A DNA stretch of 23,225 nt from Actinomycetota bacterium (GTDB taxonomy: Bacteria; Actinomycetota; Thermoleophilia; Gaiellales; Gaiellaceae), in NCBI GenBank assembly GCA_005885565.1, contig VAXK01000211.1, positions 1 through 23,225 on the forward strand, in the 5' to 3' direction. The position numbers and the translations under genes are program-made. Below are positions 6,255 through 13,881 of the stretch, one piece after another. The first letter of the stretch is position 1; each line of letters opens with the position of its first letter. The notes beneath the pieces are model-generated. The model had not been told where the DNA came from, searched no databases, and was given only the letters and a program-made list of their open reading frames with translations.

Positions 6255-7694
6255 ATGGGGCTCCACGACCGCCTCAAGGTGCAGCAGGAGGGCAACGGCG
6301 TCGCGGTCGTCTCCGGCGACGCGCTCGGCCGCCCCCATGCGCACGAGGACACGCAGGAGCGGATGGTCGATCCCTACGCGGAGCTCAAGACCCGCATCCA
6401 CCACGCGTGCATCGCGAAGCTCGGGCCGGAGCTCTTCAAGCGGGAGACGACCGAGGACCTCTCCGAGCGCGTCCTGCGCACGGTCACCGAGCAGCTCGCG
6501 CTCGACCGCACGCCGCTCACGCGCGAGGAGCGGCGGCAGGTCACGCGCGAGATCACGGACGACATCCTCGGCTACGGCCCGCTCGAGCCGCTCCTCCGCG
6601 ACGACTCGGTCACCGAGGTCATGGTCAACGACTTCGACAAGGTGTACATCGAGCGCGAGGGCAAGATCGAGCGCACCTCGGTCACGTTCGTCGACAACGC
6701 GCACCTGCTGCGGATCATCGACAAGATCGTCTCGCAGGTCGGGCGCCGCGTCGACGAGGCCTCGCCGATGGTGGACGCGCGCCTCCCGGACGGCAGCCGC
6801 GTGAACGCCATCATCCCGCCGCTCTCGCTCAAGGGACCGACGCTGACGATCCGGAAGTTCGCGCGCGACCCGTACACGATGGACGACCTGATCTCGTTCG
6901 GCTCGATCAGCCCGAAGGCGGCGCAGTTCCTGGCCGCCTGCGTCAAGGGGAAGCTCAACGTCCTCATCTCCGGCGGAACCGGCACCGGCAAGACGACGAC
7001 GCTGAACGCGACGTCGGCCTTCATCCCCGGCGACGAGCGCATCGTCACGATCGAGGACGCCGCCGAGCTCCAGATGCAGCAGGAGCACGTGATCACGCTG
7101 GAGTCGCGCCCGCCGAACATCGAGGGCCAGGGCGAGGTCAGGATCCGCGAGCTCGTCCGGAACGCCCTGCGCATGCGCCCCGACCGGATCATCGTCGGCG
7201 AGGTCCGCGGCCCGGAGACCCTGGACATGCTCCAGGCGATGAACACGGGCCACGAGGGCTCGCTGACGACGATCCACGCGAACTCCCCGCGCGATGCCCT
7301 GTCGCGCCTGGAGACGCTCGTCCTGACGGCCGGCGTCGACCTGCCGCTGCGGGCGATCCGCGAGCAGATCGCGAGCGCGTTCGACCTGCTCGTCCAGATC
7401 AGCCGCCTGGTCGACGGCTCCCGACGGATCACGCACATCACCGAGGTGCTGCGGATGGAGTCGGACGTCATCACCCTCCAGGACGTCTTCGTGGCGAAGC
7501 CGCCCGACGAGGAGACCTCGTCGATGAGCCGGTCGTCCCGCCTGCTCACGCCGCTGCTCTGCACAGGCCTGAAGCCGCACTTCCTCGAGAAGATGGCGGC
7601 TCAAGGCGTCGTGCTCCCGGCGGCGTTCTTCGAGCAGGACGACGCCGGCCTGCGGCCGTCGTTCGCTGCGGCGAGCTACGGCGGCTTCAAGTGA
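6255..7694 (+). CDS. tadA: TadA/CpaF secretion ATPase of the Flp pilus
   Basis: 479 residues, full length for the family. Motor ATPase of the T2SS/T4P E superfamily that powers pilin assembly at the inner membrane. Visible in order: CpaF N-terminal region with ITDDILGYGPLEPLL (100-114), SPMVDARLPDGSRVN (170-184), Walker A GGTGTGKT (240-247), Asp box IEDAAEL (266-272), Walker B region IIVGEVRGPE (312-321) and His box TGHEGSLTTIHANSP (331-345). The C-terminal TGLKPHFLEKM...GVVLPAAFF segment is usual for CpaF. The start lies 2 bases after the cpaE stop, and its own stop overlaps the next GTG. Confidence 0.96.
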   Translation: MGLHDRLKVQQEGNGVAVVSGDALGRPHAHEDTQERMVDPYAELKTRIHHACIAKLGPELFKRETTEDLSERVLRTVTEQLALDRTPLTREERRQVTREITDDILGYGPLEPLLRDDSVTEVMVNDFDKVYIEREGKIERTSVTFVDNAHLLRIIDKIVSQVGRRVDEASPMVDARLPDGSRVNAIIPPLSLKGPTLTIRKFARDPYTMDDLISFGSISPKAAQFLAACVKGKLNVLISGGTGTGKTTTLNATSAFIPGDERIVTIEDAAELQMQQEHVITLESRPPNIEGQGEVRIRELVRNALRMRPDRIIVGEVRGPETLDMLQAMNTGHEGSLTTIHANSPRDALSRLETLVLTAGVDLPLRAIREQIASAFDLLVQISRLVDGSRRITHITEVLRMESDVITLQDVFVAKPPDEETSSMSRSSRLLTPLLCTGLKPHFLEKMAAQGVVLPAAFFEQDDAGLRPSFAAASYGGFK

Positions 7695-9562
7695 TCCGGC
7701 GCGCAGCTCTCGCCGCGGCGGCGCTCCTCGTCCTGGCCGCCCCGGCCGCGGCCGCATCGGACGTCCACGTCAAGGGCGTGGACACGAGCGACTACCCGTC
7801 GATGCACGTCACCGTCGTCACGACGGGCGCGCTCTCCCAGCCGCCCCGGGTGAGCGAGGACGGCACCCCGGTGACCGGGCTCCAGGCCGAGAACCTCGGC
7901 CGCGAGAAGAGCGTCGTCCTGGCCGTCGACACCTCCCGCTCGATGGCCGGCAAGGCGCTTGCCGACGCGGCCGGCGCGGCGCGGGCCTTCGTGGCCGCGA
8001 AGCCGCCGGCCGACCGGATCGCGATCCTCGGCTTCGGGCACAAGCCGGTGCTCCTGACGACCTTCTCCTCCTCGACGATCGACGCGGCCCAGGCGCTGCG
8101 GCAGCTCTCGGTCGACGCGCGCTCCGGCACCGCGCTCTACGACGGGCTCGTGCTCGCGGCGCAGTCGCTCCAGGCGGAGCAGAACCTCGGCCGCGTGGTG
8201 ATCCTCCTCACCGACGGCCGCGACGTCTCCAGCCGCGCGAGCCTCGCGGGCGCGATCAAGGAGGCGCACGCCGACGGCGTCGCCGTCTACCCGATCGGCA
8301 TCGTCGGCAAGGGCTTCGACCCCGCGCCGCTGCAGAAGCTGGCCCGGGCGACGGGCGGCTCGTACTACGCCGCCGGCTCGACCGGCGCGCTCACGTCGAT
8401 CTACTCGTCGATCGCGACCGAGCTCAGCCGCACGTGGCGGCTCTCGTACGAGACGACGGCGCGGCCCGGCGACGCCGTGAAGCTCCGGATCACGGTGCCC
8501 GGCCTCGGCAGCGCGACGACGAGCTTCAAGATGAAGGGCTCGAGCTCCGGCGTCTCGAAGCCGTCGGGCCTCCTCCCCGTCACCGCCTACACGAGCCCGC
8601 TCGGCACCCTCGTCCTGACGCTCGGCGTCGGCTTCCTGCTCTTCCTCGCCGCCGGGCTCGCGCTCGCCTCGCACAAGGGCGCGTGGCTGCGCGGCCGCAT
8701 CGCCGCCCACGTCGCCGACCCGAGGCGCGACGCCAAGCGCGCGGCGGCCCAGCGCGAGCGCTTCTCCGCGCTCTCGTCGCTCTTCCGCACGACCGAGGAC
8801 GCCTTCGGCCACCTGCGCCACTGGCGCGCGGTGCAGCGCCTGCTCGAGCGGGCCGACCTGCCGCTCCGCACGGTGGAGTTCCTCTACATCACGATGGGCT
8901 CGAGCCTCCTCGTCGGGCTCGTCGCCGCCGTCTCGGGCACGAGGACGATCCTGATCCTCGTCGCGCTCGTCGTCGGCGCCGCCCTGCCGTTCGGCTTCGC
9001 CTGGTTCAAGGCGAACCGGCGGCTGCGGGCGATCGAGGACTCGCTTCCCGACCTGCTGATCACGGTCGCCGCCTCGCTCAAGGCCGGCCACAGCTTCCGC
9101 CAGGGCATCCAGAACGTCGTCGAGGAGGGCCAGGGGCCGGCCGCGAAGGAGTTCAAGCGCGTCCTCACCGACACCCGCCTCGGCCGCCCGATGGACGAGG
9201 CGCTCGACGAGATGGCGGACCGCGTCGGCTCGAAGAACCTCCAGTTCGTCATCACCGCCGTCACCATCCAGCGCCAGGTCGGCGGCAGCCTGGCGGGCCT
9301 CTTCGACATGGTCGCCGAGGCGGTCCGGAACCGGCAGCAGTTCGCGCGCAAGATCCGGTCGCTGACCGCGATGGGCCGCATGTCGGCCTACGTCCTCTGC
9401 GGCCTGCCGTTCTTCATGGCCGGGATCCTGACCGTCATCAACCCGAACTACATGGGCCCGCTGTACCACAGCTCCGCGGGCCACAAGCTGATCATGCTCG
9501 CCCTCGTGATGATGCTGATCGGCTCGCTCCTGCTCAAGAAGATCGTCTCCTTCAAGGGGTAG
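7691..9562 (+). CDS. tadB: VWA domain fused to TadB (T2SS F-type) membrane protein
   Basis: 623 residues from a GTG that overlaps the tadA stop (GTGA); the open frame upstream of it is the shadow of tadA. A signal peptide (about 1-22) leads to a von Willebrand A domain with an intact MIDAS: DTSRS (80-84), SGT (145-147) and LTDGRD (173-178). It ends near 255, with a beta-rich stretch to about 290. A transmembrane helix (about 303-326) leads to a cytoplasmic linker, then TadB: helices near 398-438, the F-domain SLPDLLITVAASLKAGHSF (451-469) to GGSLAGLFD, and C-terminal helices at about 566-583 and 600-616. TadB is the platform protein that works with TadA. The fusion puts a metal-dependent adhesion domain outside, on the motor itself. 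I could not judge how common this fusion is. Confidence 0.9.
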   Translation: MIRRAALAAAALLVLAAPAAAASDVHVKGVDTSDYPSMHVTVVTTGALSQPPRVSEDGTPVTGLQAENLGREKSVVLAVDTSRSMAGKALADAAGAARAFVAAKPPADRIAILGFGHKPVLLTTFSSSTIDAAQALRQLSVDARSGTALYDGLVLAAQSLQAEQNLGRVVILLTDGRDVSSRASLAGAIKEAHADGVAVYPIGIVGKGFDPAPLQKLARATGGSYYAAGSTGALTSIYSSIATELSRTWRLSYETTARPGDAVKLRITVPGLGSATTSFKMKGSSSGVSKPSGLLPVTAYTSPLGTLVLTLGVGFLLFLAAGLALASHKGAWLRGRIAAHVADPRRDAKRAAAQRERFSALSSLFRTTEDAFGHLRHWRAVQRLLERADLPLRTVEFLYITMGSSLLVGLVAAVSGTRTILILVALVVGAALPFGFAWFKANRRLRAIEDSLPDLLITVAASLKAGHSFRQGIQNVVEEGQGPAAKEFKRVLTDTRLGRPMDEALDEMADRVGSKNLQFVITAVTIQRQVGGSLAGLFDMVAEAVRNRQQFARKIRSLTAMGRMSAYVLCGLPFFMAGILTVINPNYMGPLYHSSAGHKLIMLALVMMLIGSLLLKKIVSFKG

Positions 9563-9566
9563 CCGG

Positions 9567-10469
9567 ATGCTTCTCTTCCTCGGATTCGCACTGCTCGCCG
9601 GCGCCGCCTTCTTCGTCGCCGAGTACGCCACGTTCTCCGCCCGCCAGCGCTCGGACTCGCTCCAGCGCGCGGCCACCTACGGCCGCTTCCGGCGAGTGGC
9701 GGTCGCGCAGCGGCCGCAGTTCAAGGACCGCGTCCTCAACCCGGCCGCCGACTCGCTCGCCGGCTTCGTCCTGAAGCTGAACCCGAAGACGACCGTCGAG
9801 TCGGTCCGGGTCAAGCTCCTCGCGGCCGGGATGAGCGACCGCGTGTCGGTGAACGCCTTCCTCGCCGCCAAGGGCGCGCTCGCGATCGGCGGGCTCGTCT
9901 TCGGCGCCCTGATCGGCCTGCCCTCGGGCGCGGGGATGGGCTTCCTGCTCACCCTGGGCGGCGCGTTCGTCGGCTTCGTCATGCCCGACTTCGTGCTCTC
10001 GGCGAAGGCGCGCGGGCGGCGCGAGAAGGTGCGCTCGGAGCTGCCCGACGCGCTCGACCTCCTCGCCGTGAGCGTCGAGGCCGGCCTCGGCTTCGACGGG
10101 GCGATCTCGAAGCTCGCCGAGCACATGGAGGGCGCGCTCACCGAGGAGTTCAACCTCGCGCTCGGCGAGATGCGAATCGGCGAGAGCCGCCAGGAGGCGC
10201 TGAAGAAGATGGCCGAGCGGCTCGACACGCCCGAGGTCTCGAGCTTCACGCGCGCGATCATCCAGGCCGACCAGCTCGGGATCTCGCTCGGGCGCATCCT
10301 GCGCGTCCAGGCCGCGGACACGCGCCTGAAGCGTCAGGCCGCGGCCGAGGAGAAGGCGATGAAGGCGCCGATCAAGATGCTCTTCCCGCTCGTCCTCTTC
10401 ATCTTCCCGGCGATGTTCATCGTCATCCTCGGGCCCGCGCTGCTGAACCTCAAGGGCCTCTTCATCTAG
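9567..10469 (+). CDS. tadC: TadC platform membrane protein (T2SS F-type)
   Basis: 300 residues. N-terminal helix (about 2-20), paired helices at about 98-117 and 122-141, then the F domain starting RSELPDALDLLAVSVEAGLG (156-175), with GEMRIGESRQEAL and ADQLGISLGRIL, and a C-terminal helix at about 268-291. This order fits TadC, the second platform protein, which pairs with TadB at the inner membrane. AAGGGG upstream of the ATG and 4 bases from the tadB stop indicate the same transcript. It is the last canonical Tad gene of the cluster. Confidence 0.93.
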   Translation: MLLFLGFALLAGAAFFVAEYATFSARQRSDSLQRAATYGRFRRVAVAQRPQFKDRVLNPAADSLAGFVLKLNPKTTVESVRVKLLAAGMSDRVSVNAFLAAKGALAIGGLVFGALIGLPSGAGMGFLLTLGGAFVGFVMPDFVLSAKARGRREKVRSELPDALDLLAVSVEAGLGFDGAISKLAEHMEGALTEEFNLALGEMRIGESRQEALKKMAERLDTPEVSSFTRAIIQADQLGISLGRILRVQAADTRLKRQAAAEEKAMKAPIKMLFPLVLFIFPAMFIVILGPALLNLKGLFI

Positions 10470-10496
10470 GGCGACAGGCAGACTGAGCGGCGGTCG

Positions 10497-11423
10497 ATGG
10501 GCCGCCGCCTGCTTCCGCTCCTGCTGCTTCCGCTCTGCGCGGTCCTCGGTGCGCGCGGCGAAGCCGCCGCGCAGCCTCGCGACGTCACGTGCGCCGGCCG
10601 CGCAGCCACGGGACCGAGCCGACCGGCTCCGCGTCTCCAGCGCGTCGTCGTGATCGTGATGGAGAACAAGAGCTGTGGCGCGGTGATCGGCTCGCCCGAC
10701 GCGCCATACCTCAACCGGCTGGCGCGGCAGGCGGCGTTCGCGTCGCGCTCCTTCGCGCTCACGAAGCCGTCGCTGCCGAACTACCTCGGGCTGACCGGCG
10801 GCTCCACGTTCGGGATCACGTCCGACTGCAGCGACTGTCCCGTCCGCGGCACGAACCTCGTCGACCAGCTCGAGCGGGCGCGGATCTCGTGGAAGGCGTA
10901 CATGGAGGGAATGCCGGCGCCGTGCTTCCGCGGCGTCCAGGCCGGGCGCTACGTGAAGCGCCACAACCCGTTCGCGTACTACGTCGACATCGCGTCGAGC
11001 CGGAGCCGGTGCCGGCGCGTCGTCCCGCTGACGCAGCTCTCCGCCGACCTCGCGAGGCACGCGCTGCCTCGCTTCGTCTGGATCAGCCCGGACCTCTGCC
11101 ACGACATGCACAGCTGCCCGGTCGGCGACGGCGACCGCTTCCTGGCGGGGCTCGTGCCGACCCTCTCGCGGGCCGTCGGCGCCCGCGGCGCGATCGTCAT
11201 CACCTGGGACGAGGGCGTCGACCATGCGGGGTGCTGCGTCCACGCGGCGGGCGGCCAGATCCCGACGATCGTCGCGGGGCCGGCCGCGCGCGCCGGCGCC
11301 CGCTCGTTCGTCGCCTACGACCACTATTCGCTCCTGCGCACGATCGAGGACGCCTTCGGCCTCCCCCACCTACGCGGCGCCGCCTGTCCCTGCACGCGAC
11401 CGCTCTCGGCGCTGCTTCGCTGA
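10497..11423 (+). CDS. Secreted phosphoesterase/acid phosphatase-like, PF04185 type
   Basis: 308 residues with a signal peptide (about 1-25, cleavage near AAAQ). Motifs of the phosphoesterase family that includes acid phosphatases and phospholipase C: VVVIVMENKSCGAVIG (50-65, E56/N57 metal-site region), TKPSLPNYLGLTGG (89-102, Thr/Ser nucleophile region), FVWISPDLCHDMHSC (193-207) and ITWDEG (235-240). At least nine cysteines in the mature part suggest disulfides in the exported enzyme. The start lies 27 bases after tadC with no terminator between, so read-through from the pilus operon is possible. The ribosome-binding site is weak. Substrate not predictable; family call firm. Confidence 0.85.
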   Translation: MGRRLLPLLLLPLCAVLGARGEAAAQPRDVTCAGRAATGPSRPAPRLQRVVVIVMENKSCGAVIGSPDAPYLNRLARQAAFASRSFALTKPSLPNYLGLTGGSTFGITSDCSDCPVRGTNLVDQLERARISWKAYMEGMPAPCFRGVQAGRYVKRHNPFAYYVDIASSRSRCRRVVPLTQLSADLARHALPRFVWISPDLCHDMHSCPVGDGDRFLAGLVPTLSRAVGARGAIVITWDEGVDHAGCCVHAAGGQIPTIVAGPAARAGARSFVAYDHYSLLRTIEDAFGLPHLRGAACPCTRPLSALLR

Positions 11424-12421
11424 TGGAGCTTCGCGTCCTCCAGCCGGTCGAACGGCGACGACGGCGGCGACGCTGGCCCCGCGTGGCTCTCGTCGCGGCG
11501 CTCCTCACGGCAATCGGCGCGGCGGGATCCTGGCGCCTGCACGGGCACGGGACACCGTCGGCGCCCGCCGCCGCCCGGGCCCCGTCGCGGAAGCCCGGCG
11601 CTCGAGGCCCGGTTCCCGTCCGCGCGCCGGTACGGCCGCTCCGGCTCCTGTCGGGATCGCCTGCGCTCGAGAGCCGCCGCGTCGTCCCGCCGCTCAGCGC
11701 GCGCTCGGCGATCCTCGTCGACGCGAGCACGGGGCGCGTCCTGTGGGCCCTCCGCCCGCACCGCCGCCGGCCGGTCGCCTCGACGACGAAGATCATGACC
11801 GGGCTCCTCGCCCTGAAGCACCTGCCGCTGCACGGGCTCGTCACGGTCGACCCGGCTGCGACGCGCGTCCCGCTCGTGAAGGAGGGCCTGCGGCCGCGAG
11901 AGCGGGTCCGTGTCTGGAAGCTGCTCTACAGCCTTCTGCTCTACTCGGGGAACGACGACGCGAGCGCGCTCGCGATCGCCGCGGGAGGCAGCCGTCGCGG
12001 CTTCCTCCGGATGATGAACGCCGAGGCGCAGCGCCTCGGCCTCCGCGACACGCACTTCAACTCGCCGAGCGGCGCGCTCGACGAGCGGAACTTCTCGAGC
12101 GCGTGGGACCTCGCCGCCCTCGCGCGCTACGCGATGCGCGACGCGAGGTTCCGCCGCATCGTCCGCACCCGCTTGAAGCGCGTGAGCTGGAGCGCGCCGA
12201 CCTTCGCCAAGGAGTACGTGAACAACAACCTCCTCCTGCGCACGTACCGCGGCGCGAACGGCGTGAAGACCGGCTGGACGACGAAGGCCGGCCACTGCCT
12301 CGTCGCGTCCGCAAAGCGCGGCCGGGTGGAGCTGATCGCCGTCGTCCTGCGAAGCGGCGACACGTACGGCGACGCCCGCCGCCTGCTGAACCTGGGCTTC
12401 GGCGAGATCGGCGCCGGCTAG
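11423..12421 (+). CDS. D-alanyl-D-alanine carboxypeptidase, peptidase S11
   Basis: 332 residues. An Arg-rich cytoplasmic N-terminus (seven Arg at 11-17) and a helix at about 20-36 act as signal anchor, then a Pro/Ala/Arg linker to about 88, then an S11 catalytic domain. Active-site motifs: SxxK as S120-T-T-K123, SGN (175-177) and KTG (282-284). It removes the terminal D-Ala of peptidoglycan stem peptides (DacA/DacC-type penicillin-binding protein). It ends soon after the catalytic domain, without the second beta-domain of DacA. The ATG overlaps the phosphoesterase stop (TGATG), so the two are coupled. Confidence 0.9.
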   Translation: MELRVLQPVERRRRRRRWPRVALVAALLTAIGAAGSWRLHGHGTPSAPAAARAPSRKPGARGPVPVRAPVRPLRLLSGSPALESRRVVPPLSARSAILVDASTGRVLWALRPHRRRPVASTTKIMTGLLALKHLPLHGLVTVDPAATRVPLVKEGLRPRERVRVWKLLYSLLLYSGNDDASALAIAAGGSRRGFLRMMNAEAQRLGLRDTHFNSPSGALDERNFSSAWDLAALARYAMRDARFRRIVRTRLKRVSWSAPTFAKEYVNNNLLLRTYRGANGVKTGWTTKAGHCLVASAKRGRVELIAVVLRSGDTYGDARRLLNLGFGEIGAG

Positions 12422-12442
12422 ATGGTCTAAGCTCGGCTCGGG

Positions 12443-12844
12443 ATGACTGTGGTCCGAGCGGCCGCGCTAGGCGCTTGCGCTCTGGCGCTCTGCGCGTGCG
12501 GCAACTCCGCGCACAAGCACTCGACCAAGGTCGTTGCTCGCAAGTCCGCGATGGGCAAGCACGCCTCCGCCACCGCCTCCTACACGTTCAGCACGCGTCC
12601 TCTCACCGACCTCTCCGTCCGCGTCGAGGCCAGGCCGGCGCAGAGGGTCAAGGGCGGCTGGGTGGTCTCGTGCAACGGCCAGGGTTTGACGCGCGACTCG
12701 GCGGACTTCGCGGGACGGACGCCGCTCGACATAGCCGCTCGCTTCACTCCACAGCCACCGGAGACGTGCGAGTTCGTGGCGGTGGCGACGCTTGCCCGCT
12801 CGGGGCGGGTGAGGGTCGAGCTGCGTGGACGCCGGTCCTTCTAG
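12443..12844 (+). CDS. Small predicted lipoprotein, unknown function
   Basis: 133 residues. The N-terminus is hydrophobic and ends in LCAC, a passable lipobox with the second Cys as lipid anchor, then a His/Lys/Ser-rich stretch. The rest (about 48-130) looks beta-rich, with two cysteines (WVVSCNGQG and ETCEFVAVA) that could pair. No family recognised. It starts 21 bases after the carboxypeptidase and may be its last co-transcribed partner. It ends 8 bases before the convergent permease gene. Confidence 0.65.
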   Translation: MTVVRAAALGACALALCACGNSAHKHSTKVVARKSAMGKHASATASYTFSTRPLTDLSVRVEARPAQRVKGGWVVSCNGQGLTRDSADFAGRTPLDIAARFTPQPPETCEFVAVATLARSGRVRVELRGRRSF

Positions 12845-12846
12845 CG

Positions 12847-12863
12847 GGACGGCTACGCCGTCC
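12847..12863. terminator. Hairpin between convergent genes, possible bidirectional terminator
   Basis: GGACGGC (12847-12853) and GCCGTCC (12857-12863) form a perfect 7-bp stem with a TAC loop. It lies just after the lipoprotein stop and includes the minus-strand permease stop codon (12853-12855). No T-run on either side, so termination strength is uncertain. Confidence 0.45.
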
Positions 12864-13881
12864 GTACGCGTGGGTCGAGCCAGGCGTAGAGGACGTCGAC
12901 GACGAACGTGACGAAGATCGTGAACGCCGCGATGACGAAGAAGAGCGCGGCGATCAGGGGCAGGTCGTACGTTCCGGAGGCGTTGGCGAGGGCGGCGCGC
13001 ATGAGCGTTCCGATCCCGGAGAGCCCGTAGATCGAGTCGATGTAGATCACGGCCATCAGCGCACCGCCGAGGTCGAGGCCGATCATCGTCACGAGCGGCA
13101 GCAGCGCCGGCCTGAGCGCGTGGGAGCGGATCAGGCGGAACTCCGAGACGCCGCGCCCGCGCGCGGCCACGACGTACTGCGCGTCGAGCGTCTCCAGGAA
13201 GCGGGCACGAATCATCCGCGTGTACAGCGGGAGGAAGAAGAGCGCGAACGTCAACCAGGGCAGGATCAGGTGCTGGGCCCAGGCGAGGGGGCCGCCGCAT
13301 TCCGTCGGCAGGAAGCTCGGCGGAGTCCCCGGCGGCGGCGGATGGGGCTTCACCGGCACGAGGTGGCAGTACGAGCCCAGCGGCAAGACGTGGAGGTACT
13401 GCGAGAAGAACGTCGTCAGGCCGACCCCGAGCAGGAGCGGGTGCAAGGCGATCCCGAAGATCGCGAAGAGGAGGATCGCGCGGTCGACCAGGCTCTGTGC
13501 GCGCATGGCCGAGAGGGCCGCGAGCGGGATGGCGAGCAGGAGCAGCAGGACGATGCCGCCCACGAGCACGGAGATCGTCTGCGGCAGCGCGGCGCGCAAC
13601 GACTGGTCGATCGAGGCGCCTGTCCAGGAGCGACCGAAGCTCCCGTGCCGGACCATCCCCCAGACGAACTTCGCGTACTGGACGGGCACGGGTCGGTCGG
13701 TGCCGAGCTGGTGCTCGGCCGCCCGGATCTGCGCGTCGTTCGTGGTCGTGTGCGGCCCGCAAGGCACGATGATGCAGGCCGGCGTGAACGGGATCAGCCG
13801 GAAGACCGCGAAGGTGAGGAGCGTGAGCGCGAAGAGCATCACGAGCCCCGACAGCAGGCGCCTGACGATGTACGGCCACAT
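12853..13881 (-). CDS. ABC transporter permease, DppB/OppB type
   Basis: 342 residues from the ATG at 13881. The N-terminus YIVRRLLSGLVMLFALTLLTF is the standard DppB/OppB first helix. Further helices lie at about 102-125, 134-160, 200-222, 262-285 and 305-332. The cytoplasmic EAA-type loop reads YVVAARGRGVSEFRLIRSHA (236-255), the contact for the ATPase. An unusual Pro-rich stretch (about 176-192, including PHPPPPGTPP) and three nearby cysteines sit in an outer loop. Such permeases take up peptides, nickel or opines; the substrate is not readable. It overlaps its partner at 13881 by one base (TGATG). No ATPase or binding-protein gene adjoins. Confidence 0.9.
   Translation of the reverse strand: MWPYIVRRLLSGLVMLFALTLLTFAVFRLIPFTPACIIVPCGPHTTTNDAQIRAAEHQLGTDRPVPVQYAKFVWGMVRHGSFGRSWTGASIDQSLRAALPQTISVLVGGIVLLLLLAIPLAALSAMRAQSLVDRAILLFAIFGIALHPLLLGVGLTTFFSQYLHVLPLGSYCHLVPVKPHPPPPGTPPSFLPTECGGPLAWAQHLILPWLTFALFFLPLYTRMIRARFLETLDAQYVVAARGRGVSEFRLIRSHALRPALLPLVTMIGLDLGGALMAVIYIDSIYGLSGIGTLMRAALANASGTYDLPLIAALFFVIAAFTIFVTFVVDVLYAWLDPRVRTA

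Noticed and set aside
5712..7757. A 681-codon minus-strand frame opposite tadA
   Set aside because: It lies opposite a gene with full ATPase motifs; the translation is low-complexity and has no domain.
7676..9676. A 666-codon minus-strand frame opposite the VWA-TadB gene
   Set aside because: Arg/Glu/Asp-rich shadow translation with no domain or ribosome-binding site.
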